Source of the DNA: Dromiciops gliroides
Taxonomy: Eukaryota > Chordata > Mammalia > Microbiotheria > Microbiotheriidae
DNA: 64,000 nt
Direction: 5' to 3'
Assembly (NCBI RefSeq): GCF_019393635.1
Contig: NC_057866.1
Coordinates: 233,650,359 to 233,714,358 of the forward strand
Below the pieces are notes generated by a model. It made no database searches. It saw nothing but the letters and a program-made list of their open reading frames with translations, and was not told the DNA's origin. The translations under genes and the position numbers were made by a program. Of this stretch, positions 45,059-56,217 are shown piece by piece. Each line of letters starts with the position of its first letter. Positions within the stretch are counted from its first letter, which is position 1.

Positions 45059-45756
45059 AGTGTTTACCTGCAACTTTTGCTTTTCTTTTTTTTGGGGGGG
45101 GGGGGGTTTGCAGCTAAGGAAATTTGACATTTCAATGATTGGATTCCAAATCATTGGACTTTCAAATCATTAAATATAGAGTAATGTATGCTCACACTTG
45201 AGATATTTAGGTCTTAAATCCAGTAAACCTATTTAGTCTTTTAATGTTTCTCTTTGACATGAGTAAAGTTTAGAATCATCAGGACAATTAAATGTATGTT
45301 TATATAATGCCACTTTGCCTTTTTTTGTTTTTAGTGTACTTGTGTTAATTGTGCTCTAACTCCCTAAGTTAAAACATTTACCTAGAATGCAGTAATAAAG
45401 GAAATCTGGGGGAAAGTATTTACAGATAAATATTAAATATTTGATTAGAATGATACCTGATTATTTCCAAGAGTGTCAGTGAAGAATTAATATTTTGCCA
45501 CATGAAAAATGACTTTATCTTTTTTTCTAATTTAGAATTCAAAGGAAATTTGATATTAATACAGCACCACCCTCCTTCCACAAAAAAGAAAAAAATGTTC
45601 TGAACATTATATAGTCTTGTTTCCTAATGCAATTTGGCTAGATAATAAATCTGTATAATTCAGAGCAAAAACATTACATAAGGTTATGCAGACCAACCTT
45701 AATGGTAGGGACTGCCATACTCTAATCTTTTAGTTGAAGATAACCAACTTTGTTAA
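45059..45756 (+). other. Probable 3' UTR of the PRPS2 retrocopy
   Basis: AT-rich sequence with no repeat of its own apart from a G-run at 45095-45107. Its position between the coding relic and the distant poly(A) suggests 3' UTR. Confidence 0.4.
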
Positions 45757-46650
45757 CTTTTTTAAAATTTTATTTATAGTTTTCAGTTCTAATCTCTATC
45801 CCTTCTTTCCCCCTCCCTGAGGTGGCAAGCAATCTGATATGGGTTATATATGTATGATCATGCAAAACATCACCATATTTGTCACTTTTTACAAGTAAAT
45901 TAAATCATAAAAATATTTTTAAAATGTAAGAATATGAAAAATAGCATGCTTCAGGCTGTTCCATCAATATCAGTTCTTTCTTTGGAGGTGGACAGTATGT
46001 TTCATCAATAGTCCTTTGGAAATGCCTTGGATCATTGTATTGCTGAGAATAGTCAAGGCATTCACAGATTTTCATCAACCCATACTTCTGTTTCTATGTA
46101 ACAGTGTTCTTTAGTTCTGCTCACTTCCCAATACATCATTTCATACATGGCTTAAAGTATAAAGTCATTCTGCTTGTCATTTCTTATTTTATAATGATAT
46201 TCCAACACCATCATATACCACAATTTGTTTAGCCATTCCCCAATTGATGGGTATTCCTTTAATTTCCAATTCTTAGCCACCATAAAAAAAGCTGCTATAA
46301 ATATTTTTGTACAAAGAGGGCTTTTTCTCTTTGTTGGTATGTCTTTGGGATATAAACCTAGTAGTGGTGTTCCTGGATCAAAAAGTATGCATAATTCCAA
46401 ATTGCTCTCCAGAATGGTTGGATCATTTTACAACTCCAACAGTAGATTAGCATCCCAGCTTTCCCACATACCCTCCAAAAACCAATATTTTCTGTTTCTG
46501 TTATATTTGCCACTCTGATAGGTGTAAGGTGATATGCCAGAGTAGTTTTAATTTGCATTTCCCTGATCAATAATGATGCAGAGCATTTTTTCATATGATT
46601 ATTGATACCTTTGATTTCTTTCTTTTTTTGCCAATATGTGTTTTTATTTA
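45757..46650 (-). mobile_element. L1 3' end, 5' truncated
   Basis: Antisense L1: 3' UTR at the left (CTGAGGTGGCAAGCAATCTG), then ORF2 C terminus. The minus-strand frame reads MLIYCW-type Cys-rich sequence and EYPSIGEWLNKLWYMMVLEYHY. Confidence 0.85.
46152..46594 (-). pseudogene. L1 ORF2 C-terminal relic
   Basis: Two overlapping minus-strand frames (46358-46594 and 46152-46400) carry ENIGFWRVCGKAGMLIYCW and NWKLKEYPSIGEWLNKLWY, joined by a frameshift near 46380. This is the Cys-rich end of L1 ORF2. Confidence 0.82.
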
Positions 46651-48553
46651 AGGATAATTATTCCTCAGTTCTTGGACAAATGAGTAAAAAATAATTTTTC
46701 AGAATTTAGCACATAGTGTTATACAATTTCCCAACAACTCTTTTTTTCAATATAACTGACTTTCTTTGTAATCCTATATATTTTATTTTATGCATTTTTA
46801 AATTATAAAAGTATTTTATTATTTTCCAATTACATGTAGAGATACATTTCAACATTTGTTTTATAAGATTTCTAGTTTCAAATTTTTCTCCCTCCCCTTC
46901 CTACCCCCCTCCCCAAGACCGCAAGTAATCTGATATAGGTTGTATATGTACAATAACATTAAACATATTTCTGCATTAATCATGTTATAAGAGAAGAATC
47001 AAAGCATAAAGGAAAAACCTCCAAGAAGAAAAACAACAGCACCAAAACCAAAAGAAATAGTATGGTTCAATCTGCATCCATATTCCACAGTTTGTTTTTC
47101 TGGATTTGGAGAGAATTTCCTATCATGGGTCCCTTGGAACTATCTTGGACCATTGTATTGGTGAGAAGAATCTAGTCTATCACAGTTGATCAGCACATAA
47201 TGCTGATGATACTGTGTATAATGTTCTTCTGGTTCTGCTCATCTCACTCATCATCAGTTCATGCAAGTCCTTCCAGGTTTCTCTGAACTCCTCCAGCTCA
47301 TCGTTTCTTACAGTGTGATAGAATTCCATTACATTCATATACCACAACTTGTTCAGCTATTCCCCAATTGATGGGCATCCCCTCAATTTTCAATTCCTTG
47401 CCACCACAAAAAGAGCAGCTATACATATTTTTGTACATGTGGGTCTTTTATCCCTTTTTTTATGCTTTGATTTCTTTATCTGAAAACTGCCTGTTCAAAT
47501 CCTTTGACCATTTATCAATTGGGGGATGATTTGTAATTTTATAAATTTGATGCAGTTCTTTATATATTTGAGAAATGAGGCCTTTATTAGAGATATCTGT
47601 TTCAAAAGTTCTTTCCAAGTTTTCTACTTGCCTTGTAATCTTGGTTACATTAGTTTTGTTTTTGCAAAAGCTTTTTAATTTTATATAATCAAAATGATCT
47701 ATTTTACATTTAATTTTATTCTCTATATCTTCTTTGGTCTTAAATTCTTCCCCTGTCCATAAATCTGACAGATAAACAATTCCATACTCCTTTAATATCC
47801 TTAGAGTATCATCCTTTATTTGTAAATCATGTATCCAATTTGACCTTATTATTGTATACAGTGTGAGATGTTGGTCTATACCTTATTTCTGCCATACTGT
47901 TTTCCAGTTTTCCCACAGATTTTGTTAAATAATTAATTTTTGTTCCAAAAGCTTGGATCTTTGGTTTGATCATATACTAGATTACTATAGTCATTAACGA
48001 TAGTGTAGTTTCTATCTATTCTATTCTGACTTTATTTTTGTGAAGCGTTTTGTAGTTCTGATTATATAGTTGCTGTGTTTGTCTTGGGAGATAGACTCCC
48101 AAGTATTTGATGTTGGCCACAATTATTTTAAATGGAATTTCTCTTTCTATCTATTTTTTGCTGGACTTTATTGGTAATATATTTAAATGATGAAGATTTT
48201 TGTGGACTTTTTTATATCCTGCAATTCTGTTAAAGTTGTTAATAATTTTAAGTAGCTTTTTAGTTGATTCTCTAGGATTTTTTAAGTACAACATCATATC
48301 TGCAGAGTGATAGTTCTGTTATCTTGCTACCTATACTAATTCTTTCATTTCTTTTTCTTCTGTTATTGCTATAGCTAACATTTCTAATACAATATTAAAC
48401 AATAGAGGTGATAATGGGCATCCTTGCTTGACACCTGATGGTACTGGAAAGGCTTTTAGGTTGTCCCCATTACATATGTGATGGTTTTAGATAAATAGTA
48501 CTTATCATTTTAAGGTAAGCTCCTTTTATTCCTATGCTTTCTAGTGTTGTTTT

Positions 48554-48735
48554 TATTTTATTTTTGTTTTTGTTGTTGTTGTTGTTGTTTGTTTTCTTTT
48601 GTGCATCAATGAGGGTTAAGTGACTTGCCCTGGGTCACACAGCTAGTAAGTGTCAAGTATCTGAGGCCATATTTGAACTCAGGTCCTCCTGAATCCAGGG
48701 CCCATGCATTATCCACTGTGCCATCTAGCTGCTTC
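48554..48735 (-). mobile_element. WSINE1-like CORE-SINE (tandem pair, first)
   Basis: Antisense copy with (GTT)n tail. Target repeats: CTTTCTAGTGTTGTTTT at 48537-48553 and CTTTCTAATGTTTT at 48736-48749. Confidence 0.9.
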
Positions 48736-48749
48736 CTTTCTAATGTTTT

Positions 48750-48922
48750 GTTTTGTTTTTTTGTTTTTTGTTTTTTGTTTTTTTTAGTGAGGCAACTGGG
48801 GTTAAGTGACTTGCCCAGGGTCACACAGCTAGGAAGTGTTAAGTGTCTGAGGCCGGATTTGCACTCAGGTACTCCTGACTCCAGGGCCAGTGCTCTATCC
48901 ACTGTGCCACCTAGCTGCCCCC
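48750..48922 (-). mobile_element. WSINE1-like CORE-SINE (tandem pair, second)
   Basis: Antisense copy with GTTTTTT-rich tail. Target repeats CTTTCTAATGTTTT at 48736-48749 and 48923-48936. Three copies of the target therefore flank two SINEs. Confidence 0.92.
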
Positions 48923-49135
48923 CTTTCTAATGTTTTTTAATAGGAATTGGTGCTGTGTTTTGTCATTATCTTTTTTTTAATGACAGCGTTATTTAGGATT
49001 TTCTATTCCAACACTGAAAGAATCTTCTTGTTAACAGGCCTAAAAAAAGATGATTTATCTGACATTTCAGTTGTTTATATCAGTCTTACTGCATCTTTCT
49101 ATGCAGTATAATAGCTTTCAAATGATCAGTAATCT

Positions 49136-49288
49136 TTGTTGTTGTTGTTTTTGGTGAGGTAATTGGGGTTAAGTGACTTGCCCAGGGTCACACAGCTAGT
49201 AATGTCAAGAGTCTGAGGCCAGGTTTAAACGCAGGTCCTCCTGAATCCAGGGCCAGTGATCTATCCACTGTGCCACCTAGCTGCCCCC
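49136..49288 (-). mobile_element. WSINE1-like CORE-SINE
   Basis: Antisense copy with perfect TSDs GATCAGTAATCT at 49124-49135 and 49289-49300. Confidence 0.93.
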
Positions 49289-49300
49289 GATCAGTAATCT

Positions 49301-50138
49301 ATTAAAGTCATCTGGCAAGAAAACTATGCAATACAGTTTAAATGTGATGATTCATGAACAGGTAGCTTGATAGTATTGACTTTCTGACTTCTGAGTTTAT
49401 CTAATATGTAAAAAGAAAGGACCAAATATATACTGCTTTGGTTACTTATGCAAGGTTTCCCAAAAGACTTAGTGGAGTTATTTATGTTTGTGTTATTGGA
49501 GTGCAGTGAGAATAGTACATCTACCATTCAGAATACTTGAAATCCATTGAAATGAAAATGTCCAGAACTGATTTTATCCTCTAGCACAGAACAGGATGAA
49601 ATCTACATACCCAGCCTGCTTTGATGAGAAATCATTGTTTTATCATTTAATATTTTTTGGTTTTGCTTATATTAAAAAAATTTTATAATGTTAAATATGA
49701 CTGTTTACATATATACAAATAGAATCAGATACACGTGCAAGATCAAATAGTCTGTAAAGGTTGCCTCAAGAGAAGACACTGGTATTTTTAGGTTTTCTGT
49801 TTTCTTTGGGTCTATCTAGATTGGTCCCCAGGAAATGAAATCAGCCAAGTCTTTCATTTCCATCTGATATTGCTGCATGCATGTAGCACCAATTTATGTC
49901 ACTTTCCAAATAATATAGTCATATTACCATGATTATGGCAAAGTTGCTCACTCTAAAACTTTGTCATATCAGTTAAGTATTCATACCATATCATTCCTTT
50001 ATTAGTTTTGTAAATGTCTAAGAATTGTATTGTTTGTGGTGCTTGTGTTTATCAGGTCACTGTTACAAAATGCATTTCCTGTTATTTCCTCTAATATTGT
50101 ACTCAAGTATTTTCAATAAAATTGTGCTGCAAATTACT
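49301..50138 (+). other. Probable distal 3' UTR of the PRPS2 retrocopy
   Basis: Repeat-free sequence ending in AATAAA (50115-50120) and a 17-A tract. It looks like a genuine mRNA 3' end in the sense orientation of the PRPS2 relic. Confidence 0.5.
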
Positions 50139-50166
50139 AAAAAAAAAAAAAAAAAGGAAAAAAAGA

Positions 50167-50651
50167 AAAAATTATGGCAAAGGTGCTTCTACTCTTCCTT
50201 TTCCCTGCCTCCCTCAACATCCAGGAAGAGTTAGTTATTTTTTTCCAGAGTTTATCTCTGTTTCTTTTAAATTTTTATTTCAGATTGTTTATCTAGACTC
50301 TGTAAAGTAGTCCTAAAATAAAACTGTGGTTAATCCAAGGCATCACTGGGCTGTGTGTATTTCATTTGTTCAAGGGTGACTGAAGAGGAAGTTATGTCAA
50401 CTATATAGAAAGTTGTAAGAAAATTATCTTTCTAAATCATTGAGGTAAGAGAATGGGGGTGGGATTCTGTTTAGGGGCTTAAAAATAAAAAGTGCTTTTA
50501 CTCATAAATATTACTAGAACTCCCCACAAACTTGGAAAATGTAAAGTTACATGAATATAGATCTGGATTCCCCATAACGAACAAAGATGTTAAGGGGTGG
50601 AACTTGGAAATAGGAAGCTCTGGTTGTTTCCTTCAAAAAAAATTTACCTTG
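50167..50651. other. Non-coding DNA, nothing recognised
   Basis: No supported feature. A second AATAAA-like motif lies near 50318 without an A tract. Confidence 0.45.
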
Positions 50652-50778
50652 TGGGGGCAGCTAGGCTAGTGAAGTGGATAAAGCACCAGCGCTGGATTCA
50701 GGAGGACCTGAGTTGAAATCCAGCCTCAGACACTTGACACTTACTAGCTGTGCCACTTAACCCTCATAGCCCTGCACA
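50652..50778 (+). mobile_element. WSINE1-like CORE-SINE, partly deleted core
   Basis: Sense copy GGGGGCAGCTAGGCTAGTGA. The core reads AGCTGTGCCACTTAACCCTC, lacking the GTGACCCTGGGCAAGT part. Confidence 0.85.
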
Positions 50779-50865
50779 CATGAGTCTGGGGGCCAAGGGG
50801 GAGTATATAACTTTCCTAGTAAATCAAGCTAGCCCAACCCAAAACTACCATTCTACTCTTATTGT

Positions 50866-50990
50866 GGGAGAAGCAGCATACTGTAGCATTTATAACAAGC
50901 TATATGTAGAGTCAGGAAGACTTAAGTTCAAGTCCCCATCTCTGTGTAACCCAGGGAAAGGGTCTCTCAGTGATCTAGGTGACTCTCAAA
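50866..50990 (+). repeat. CORE-SINE fragment, diverged
   Basis: GTAGAGTCAGGAAGACTTAA, GTTCAAGTCCCCATCTCTGT and AACCCAGGGAAAGG resemble a sense MAR1/MIR-type head and core. Confidence 0.5.
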
Positions 50991-51124
50991 TATTTTAATT
51001 TTCAGAGAAGGTGCTGGCCTACAGGGTTGGAAAGAGTTCCTCATTTGGGAATTCCTCATACCAATAAAATTACTGACTCTATCCCCATCCTTAAAATTTC
51101 CACATCAATAATAGAATATCATCA

Positions 51125-51260
51125 ATCAATAATTGACACCCAAACTCTGTTCTAATTATATTTCTTTACATATTTGAATCCCCATAGTATGAACTCCTTG
51201 ACAACAGAGATTGTTTTCTGCCTCTTTCTATCCCCCGTGCTTAGCTTTTAGATTTGTCTT
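51125..51260 (+). repeat. L2 LINE 3' fragment
   Basis: GAACTCCTTGACAACAGAGA, TTGTTTTCTGCCTCTTTCTA and CCCCCGTGCTTAGC follow L2 order. Confidence 0.6.
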
Positions 51261-51690
51261 GAATTGGACTTGACTTGCTGATGTTTTGGATCACATCCTT
51301 TCCCCCTTCAGAAACCTGACTCCTTGGGAAATGTTATTTCAATTCAAGTTTGAATATTATTATGTTAATTTAGTTCAGTACTTTTCCCAGGATTTGTTTT
51401 GTTCACATTCACATTAAAAAGGAAAAGCTAACCTCCCATAATAGCATACCACCATAATATCCTGTAGATAGGGATAACAATTGAGTTCCCTTATTTCATT
51501 CCTAGTATCTGGTCTAGGATGGCATAACAATTAATTCCATTGGAATGTATCTAATTAGTTCAGTGAATTTCCATTTCTAAATAAATGATTCCACAATTTA
51601 GGTGCAGTCACCAAAGATTAAAAATTGAATAGCAGTAGGGGCTTGCATGGTAAGCATATAGTATAAGTTAAGTTCCACTCAGTGGTTAAA
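51261..51690. other. Non-coding DNA, nothing recognised
   Basis: No feature is supported. Confidence 0.45.
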
Positions 51691-51703
51691 ATTAACTAAA
51701 ATG

Positions 51704-51848
51704 GGGAGCAGCTAGGTGGTTCAGTGGATAAAGCACCGGCCCTGGATTTAGGAGTGCCTGAGTTCAAATCTAGCCTCAGACACTTGACACTTACTAGCTG
51801 TGTGAACCTGGGCAAGTCATTTAACCCCCATTGCCCCACAAAAAAAAA
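51704..51848 (+). mobile_element. WSINE1-like CORE-SINE
   Basis: Sense copy with TSDs ATTAACTAAAATG (51691-51703) and ATTGACTGAAATG (51849-51861), two mismatches. Confidence 0.92.
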
Positions 51849-52043
51849 ATTGACTGAAATGTCTAGGCAGATTAAAAGAATATAATAGAAACTAATTACA
51901 CTATTTTACCCAGTACTTCAGTATAGCATGCCAGATAATTTCATCCCCTTTAATAGGAGCAATTTTAAATGAAAATTGCTCTCTTTAAGGCTAAAGGAGA
52001 TAATATATTTTAAAATTCATCACTTCTAAGAGACTTTTTAAAG

Positions 52044-52200
52044 CAGTGGTGCCCAACTCAAATAGAAACAGGATCACTAATCTGTGTTGTAATTTTTAAT
52101 TTTTTAAATATTTTCCAATTATATTTTACTATGAATCTGGTTGTACTGTGGAGTGTTGTAGGCTACACATGATTTGCAACCTATGTGCTTGACACCTATG
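52044..52200 (+). mobile_element. hAT-Charlie-type non-autonomous DNA transposon
   Basis: A 157-bp element starting CAGTGGTGCCCAACTCAAAT and ending GCTTGACACCTATG, an imperfect inverted pair. The interior has ATATTTTCCAATTATATTTT and TGGAGTGTTGTAGGCTACAC. Flanks TTTTAAAG (52036-52043) and CTTTAGAG (52201-52208) match at 6 of 8, a plausible 8-bp duplication. Confidence 0.7.
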
Positions 52201-52416
52201 CTTTAGAGAACATTTTCTCTTAGTCCATGTAAATTTAATTTTATGTATCAGAAGTATTAGTATTGGAGTTTCCACTTGAAATAAAGATTTGCTTGTAGCT
52301 ATTCATAGTTTATGCCTAGACATTTAAACCAAAATGGATGGCTGTGTAGTGTTCCAGTAATTGCAAGGAAATACCCTTTCTTGAATCTTATTTTTTTTTT
52401 AGTAAAAGCAAATTAT

Positions 52417-52602
52417 GGGGCAGCTAGGTAGTGCAGTGGATAGAGCACCAGCCCTGGAGTCAGGAATACCCGAGTTCAAATCCGGCCTCAGACACTTAAC
52501 ACTTACTAGCTGTGTGACCCTGGGCAAATCACTTAACTTAAAATAAAATAATAAAATAAAATAATAAAATACATAATAATAATATAATAAAAAATAAAAA
52601 AT
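52417..52602 (+). mobile_element. WSINE1-like CORE-SINE with AATAAAAT-rich tail
   Basis: Sense copy with perfect TSDs AAGCAAATTAT at 52406-52416 and 52603-52613. The 3' tail is an (ATAAAATA)n array of about 65 bp in place of plain poly(A). Confidence 0.92.
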
Positions 52603-52769
52603 AAGCAAATTATTTGAGTAAATTTCATTTAGTAGTATTTAACTACAAATGTATTTCCTAGTGTAGTGTCTTGTCCATAGTAGATGTTAAATATACATCA
52701 ATTGATTTGCTGTTGACTAATTAATTTATAGCTGACTAAAATATATTTTAAAATGTCTATAAGGCTGTT

Positions 52770-52895
52770 AAGATATATACATATATATGTACTCACATAT
52801 ACACATACATATATGTATATGTGTGTGTAATATTTATATTATATGTGTGTTGTGTATATATGTATATGTATGTGTGTGTGTGTGTGTCTGTGTGT
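52770..52895 (+). repeat. (TATG)/(TG) microsatellite
   Basis: Imperfect TATA/TATG/TG dinucleotide tract. Confidence 0.9.
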
Positions 52896-52909
52896 ATGTA
52901 AGGCACACA

Positions 52910-52985
52910 GGGGGGAGGCTAGAAAATGGTTCAGGGAAGGTTTCCTCCAGAAGGTGGGATTTGAGGTATCTTTTCAGAAGTTTCA
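52910..52985 (+). repeat. L3/CR1-like fragment
   Basis: AAGGTTTCCTCCAGAAGGTG and GGATTTGAGGTATCTTTTCA resemble the old CR1/L3-like text at 16300-16365. Tentative. Confidence 0.4.
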
Positions 52986-53510
52986 GGCTCCTTAACATCC
53001 ATGAATTCTAGCACCAGTGACAACATAAAACTTGGGATCTTTCACTTATATTTCCTTCAAGATGGTCTCATGATAACGTTCCTACTTCTAGTAGGCCCTT
53101 TAAATTCATTTTTAAAAGCCTTGTTGCATGTTTTATGTTTTAAAATTTATATACTTAGGAATATAGAACATACCATATGATTTGTCTCAAATTGCACACT
53201 TGGCCTGGAAATACTATAAGCAACCCTGCCTGAAAATAAAGTAAAGGAATTTTTTATTTCTTTTTAAACTTTAAAATTCCCTGAGCACACCAAGTTGAAT
53301 AGCTATTCCTTATTACTAAATCTACTTTGCTGATGTTTATACATTTTCGATCAATATTTATTGATTCATTGTTGATTAATTTATGGATTACTTTGCAGTA
53401 TATCCTATGATTGCTGTGTTGGAGGCTTCAAAATATTGGAACCTTCAAAATATTCATAACCATTGAATTGTTTATTGTTTACAAGTTTAAGCATATTAAA
53501 TTAAATGTGT
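52986..53510. other. AT-rich DNA, nothing recognised
   Basis: No supported feature upstream of the CpG-rich insert. Confidence 0.45.
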
Positions 53511-53524
53511 AAGGTGGGGAATAG

Positions 53525-54169
53525 TAGGCCTCCCCCAGTTGTGGACGACCACGGATCAGCACCTTGAAGAGCCACAGTCCACAGTGTGGCTGTGCAGTCC
53601 GATGTGGGAGTCACAGCTCCTGAGTGACTTATAACCGGTAACTGCCACATCCCATGTTGTATCTACCCCATAAGGAGTAGCTGGAGTATCCTCTCCAGGG
53701 CGCTGGCCTGGGAAGATCAATTGGAAAACAAGCTGTTGCCCATGCAGCAGGTTTTCCCTCTCCGAGACATTGGTGGATCCAAAGGAGAGGCAGAGCAAAT
53801 ACAGTTTGGCACCAGTGCCGCCACAGGAGTTACCAGAGGGATGTGATGTCCAACATCCAACTGCCTAAGGGAATCCGACTCCTGATTTTTCCTCCGGGTT
53901 AACTCCCGAAGCCTTTCCCATATATGGGTATAGCCGCAAGGGAGCGGAGGTTTAAAATCAGGGTTCCTTCCCCTAGGCGAGTTGCCTGCCAAGGCTAAGG
54001 AGCCCCACCTACCCGAAGTTACTGGTTTTAAGGCGCCAGTGACTCGCCTTCGCCCCTTCGCCTGTTAGTGGTTGTTAGAGGCTATTTGAGATACACGCTA
54101 TTGGAGCATTTTATAGAGAGTGGGAGCTTATCCCCACGCCCACCCCGGCATGACAAACCTTTTGGAACC
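53525..54169. mobile_element. Unidentified CpG-rich 645-bp insertion with 14-bp direct repeats
   Basis: A GC- and CpG-rich block in AT-rich surroundings, flanked by perfect 14-bp direct repeats AAGGTGGGGAATAG at 53511-53524 and 54170-54183. Neither strand has a poly(A), LTR-like TG..CA ends or inverted termini at the repeats. About 20-25 CpGs are retained, so it has either not been methylated for long or is recent. On the minus strand two overlapping open frames (53556-53798, 80 codons; 53717-53992, 91 codons) cover much of it, with text such as GYKSLRSCDSHIGLHSHTVD and RLRELTRRKNQESDSLRQLD. I do not recognise the family. It may be a retroposed RNA, a fragment of a mobile element, or the tip of an unknown repeat. 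Confidence 0.6.
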
Positions 54170-54750
54170 AAGGTGGGGAATAGACCCCACTTTTCCAATC
54201 AGTTACTAATTATTGATGTTTCTACCTTCACTCATCTGATATACAACCTCTTCTCTCCATTTATTCATCTTTCTTTTTAATTTTTTTCAATCTTAATAGT
54301 ACCTTTTCTGGTTACATGTAAAGATAGTTTTCAAAATTTATTTTTGTAAGATTTTGAGTTCCACATTTTTCTCCCTCCCTATATTCCCTCCCCCTCCCCA
54401 AGATGGCAAGCAATCTGATATAGGTTATATATGTAAAATCACATTAAAGATATTTTCACATTAGTCATATTGTGAAAGAAAAATCAGAACAAAAATAACA
54501 ACAAAAGAAAAAATAGTATGATACAATGTGCATCCAGATTCCACAGTACTTTTTCTGGATGTGGAGAGCATTCTCCATTGTGAGTCCTTTAGAATTGTCT
54601 ATTGCTAAGAAGAACCAAGTCTTTTATAGCTGATAATCATACAATGCTGTTACTGTGTACAATGTTCTACTGGTTCTGCTCACTTCACTCAGCATCATTC
54701 CACATAATTATTTCCAGGTTTTTCTGAAATTTGCCTGCTCATCATTTCTT

Positions 54751-54906
54751 TCTTTCTTTCTTTCTTTTTTTTTTTTCTTCAGGGCAATGAGGGTTAAGTG
54801 ACTTGCCCAGGGTCACACAGCATCTGAGGCTGGATTTGGATTTGAACTCAGGTTCTCCTGAATCCAAGGCCAGTGCTTTATTCACTGAGCAACCCTAGAT
54901 GCCCCG
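54751..54906 (-). mobile_element. WSINE1-like CORE-SINE, partly deleted core
   Basis: Antisense copy with a (TTTC)n/poly-T tail. Perfect TSDs TGCTCATCATTTCTT at 54736-54750 and 54907-54921. Part of the core is missing after GGTCACACAG. Confidence 0.92.
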
Positions 54907-54932
54907 TGCTCATCATTTCTTAAAGCACAATA

Positions 54933-55208
54933 TTATTCCTTTACATTCATATGCCACAACTTGTTCAGCCATTCCCCATTTGATGGGCATCCCCTCAATT
55001 TCCAATTCTTTGCCAGCAGAAAGAGAGCTGCTAGAAATATTTTTGTACATGTGGGTCCTTTTCCCTTTTCTATGAACTTTTTGGGAAACAGACCTAGTAG
55101 TTTTATTGCTAGGTCAAAGGTTATCCACAGTGCCATAGCCCTTTGGGGATAGTTCCAAATTGCTCTCCATAATGGTTGGATCAGTCCACAATTCCACCAA
55201 CAATGCAT
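54933..55208 (-). pseudogene. L1 ORF2 C-terminal relic
   Basis: A 91-codon minus-strand frame: MHCWWNCGLIQPLWRAIWNY, LAIKLLGLFPKKFIEKGKGP, KNWKLRGCPSNGEWLNKLWH. This is the Cys-rich C terminus of L1 ORF2, an open fragment but without the rest. Confidence 0.88.
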
Positions 55209-55314
55209 TGGTGTTCCAATTATTCTACATCTTCTCTAACATTTATTATTTTCCTTTTTTGTCACATTAGCCAATCTGATAGGTGTGAGGTGGTACCTCA
55301 GGACAATTAACATC

Positions 55315-55830
55315 TTGGTTCAAGCACTCATCACCTCTCTCCTAGGTTATTAAAACACCCTCCTAATTAGTTGTCCTGCTTCAGGTTTCTTACCTCTTCA
55401 GATTATCCTACATGTTGCTGCCAAAGAAACTTCCCTTAAATAGAGACCTGAGCATTTGCCTTTCCCTACCCTGCCAATTCTGGTAGTTTCTTGAGATCTC
55501 CAGGATAAAGTACAAATTCCTTATTTAGCTTATGAAGTCCTATCCAAATTGGCTTCAACTCATATTTAAAAATACAACTTTAGTTTTACTCCTCCTTGTG
55601 TACTTTTTGAACTAACAAAACTGGCTTTCTCTCTGTTCATTGAAAATTACATTTCATTTCCTGTCTCCATGATTTTGCACTCATGACTAGAGAGCACACC
55701 TTCCTCATTTTCACTTCCTAAGAACCTTCTATGCCTTTGTGATTACAGCTCAGGCACCATTTTCTGTGTAAAGCCTTTCCAGATTCCTTCCATTCCCAAT
55801 TTCTAGTACCCTCCTAAAATAACTATAAAC
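55315..55830 (+). mobile_element. L2 LINE 3' portion
   Basis: Order: ATCACCTCTCTCCTAGGTTA, CACCCTCCTAATTAGTTGTC, TGTTGCTGCCAAAGAAACTT, CAGGATAAAGTACAAATTCC, TAAAGCCTTTCCAGATTCCT. This is L2 ORF C-terminal/3' UTR text, old. Confidence 0.75.
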
Positions 55831-56217
55831 ATACATACATACACACATATATACATATATACACATCTCTTCTCACATATTTCCTTCATTATATATAATA
55901 TAAAATCTATCATCAGTAGAATCTACTATAAATATATACCTACACATTTAAAACATATATGTGTTTTATAAAATATATTTATGCATGTGTGTTTTATGTT
56001 ATGTATTTAAGTATAATAAATTTTAAATGTACTTCTAATATAATAGAAAATTACAAATAAATGTAACAGAGAACTTGTTTATTATATTATGTACACATAT
56101 TGTCTTTATATTTATTTTGTGTGTTATACATGTCTTTTTGTCTATGTATACATATGTGTAAATGTGTGTGTGCTTATATTTATTTCTATGTTGAGAATAT
56201 ATAGAGAGGAAGCTAAG
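55831..56217. other. TA-rich DNA with short tandem runs
   Basis: (CATA)n and TATA-rich runs. No gene seen. Confidence 0.6.

Larger units (their letters stand above)
46795..48985 (-). mobile_element. L1 3' half, 5' truncated, carrying two WSINEs
   Basis: Antisense L1 from 3' UTR (CCAATTACATGTAGAGATAC, CCCCAAGACCGCAAGTAATC) through the ORF2 C terminus and into the RT domain (CACCTGATGGTACTGGAAAG, CTGCAGAGTGATAGTTCTG), ending near 48985. No clear TSD. It interrupts the putative PRPS2 3' UTR. Confidence 0.85.
54285..55310 (-). mobile_element. L1 3' end, 5' truncated, carrying one WSINE
   Basis: Antisense L1: TGGTTACATGTAAAGATAGT, CCCCAAGATGGCAAGCAATC, the ORF2 C terminus, ending near GGTGTGAGGTGGTACCTCA. 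Confidence 0.85.
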
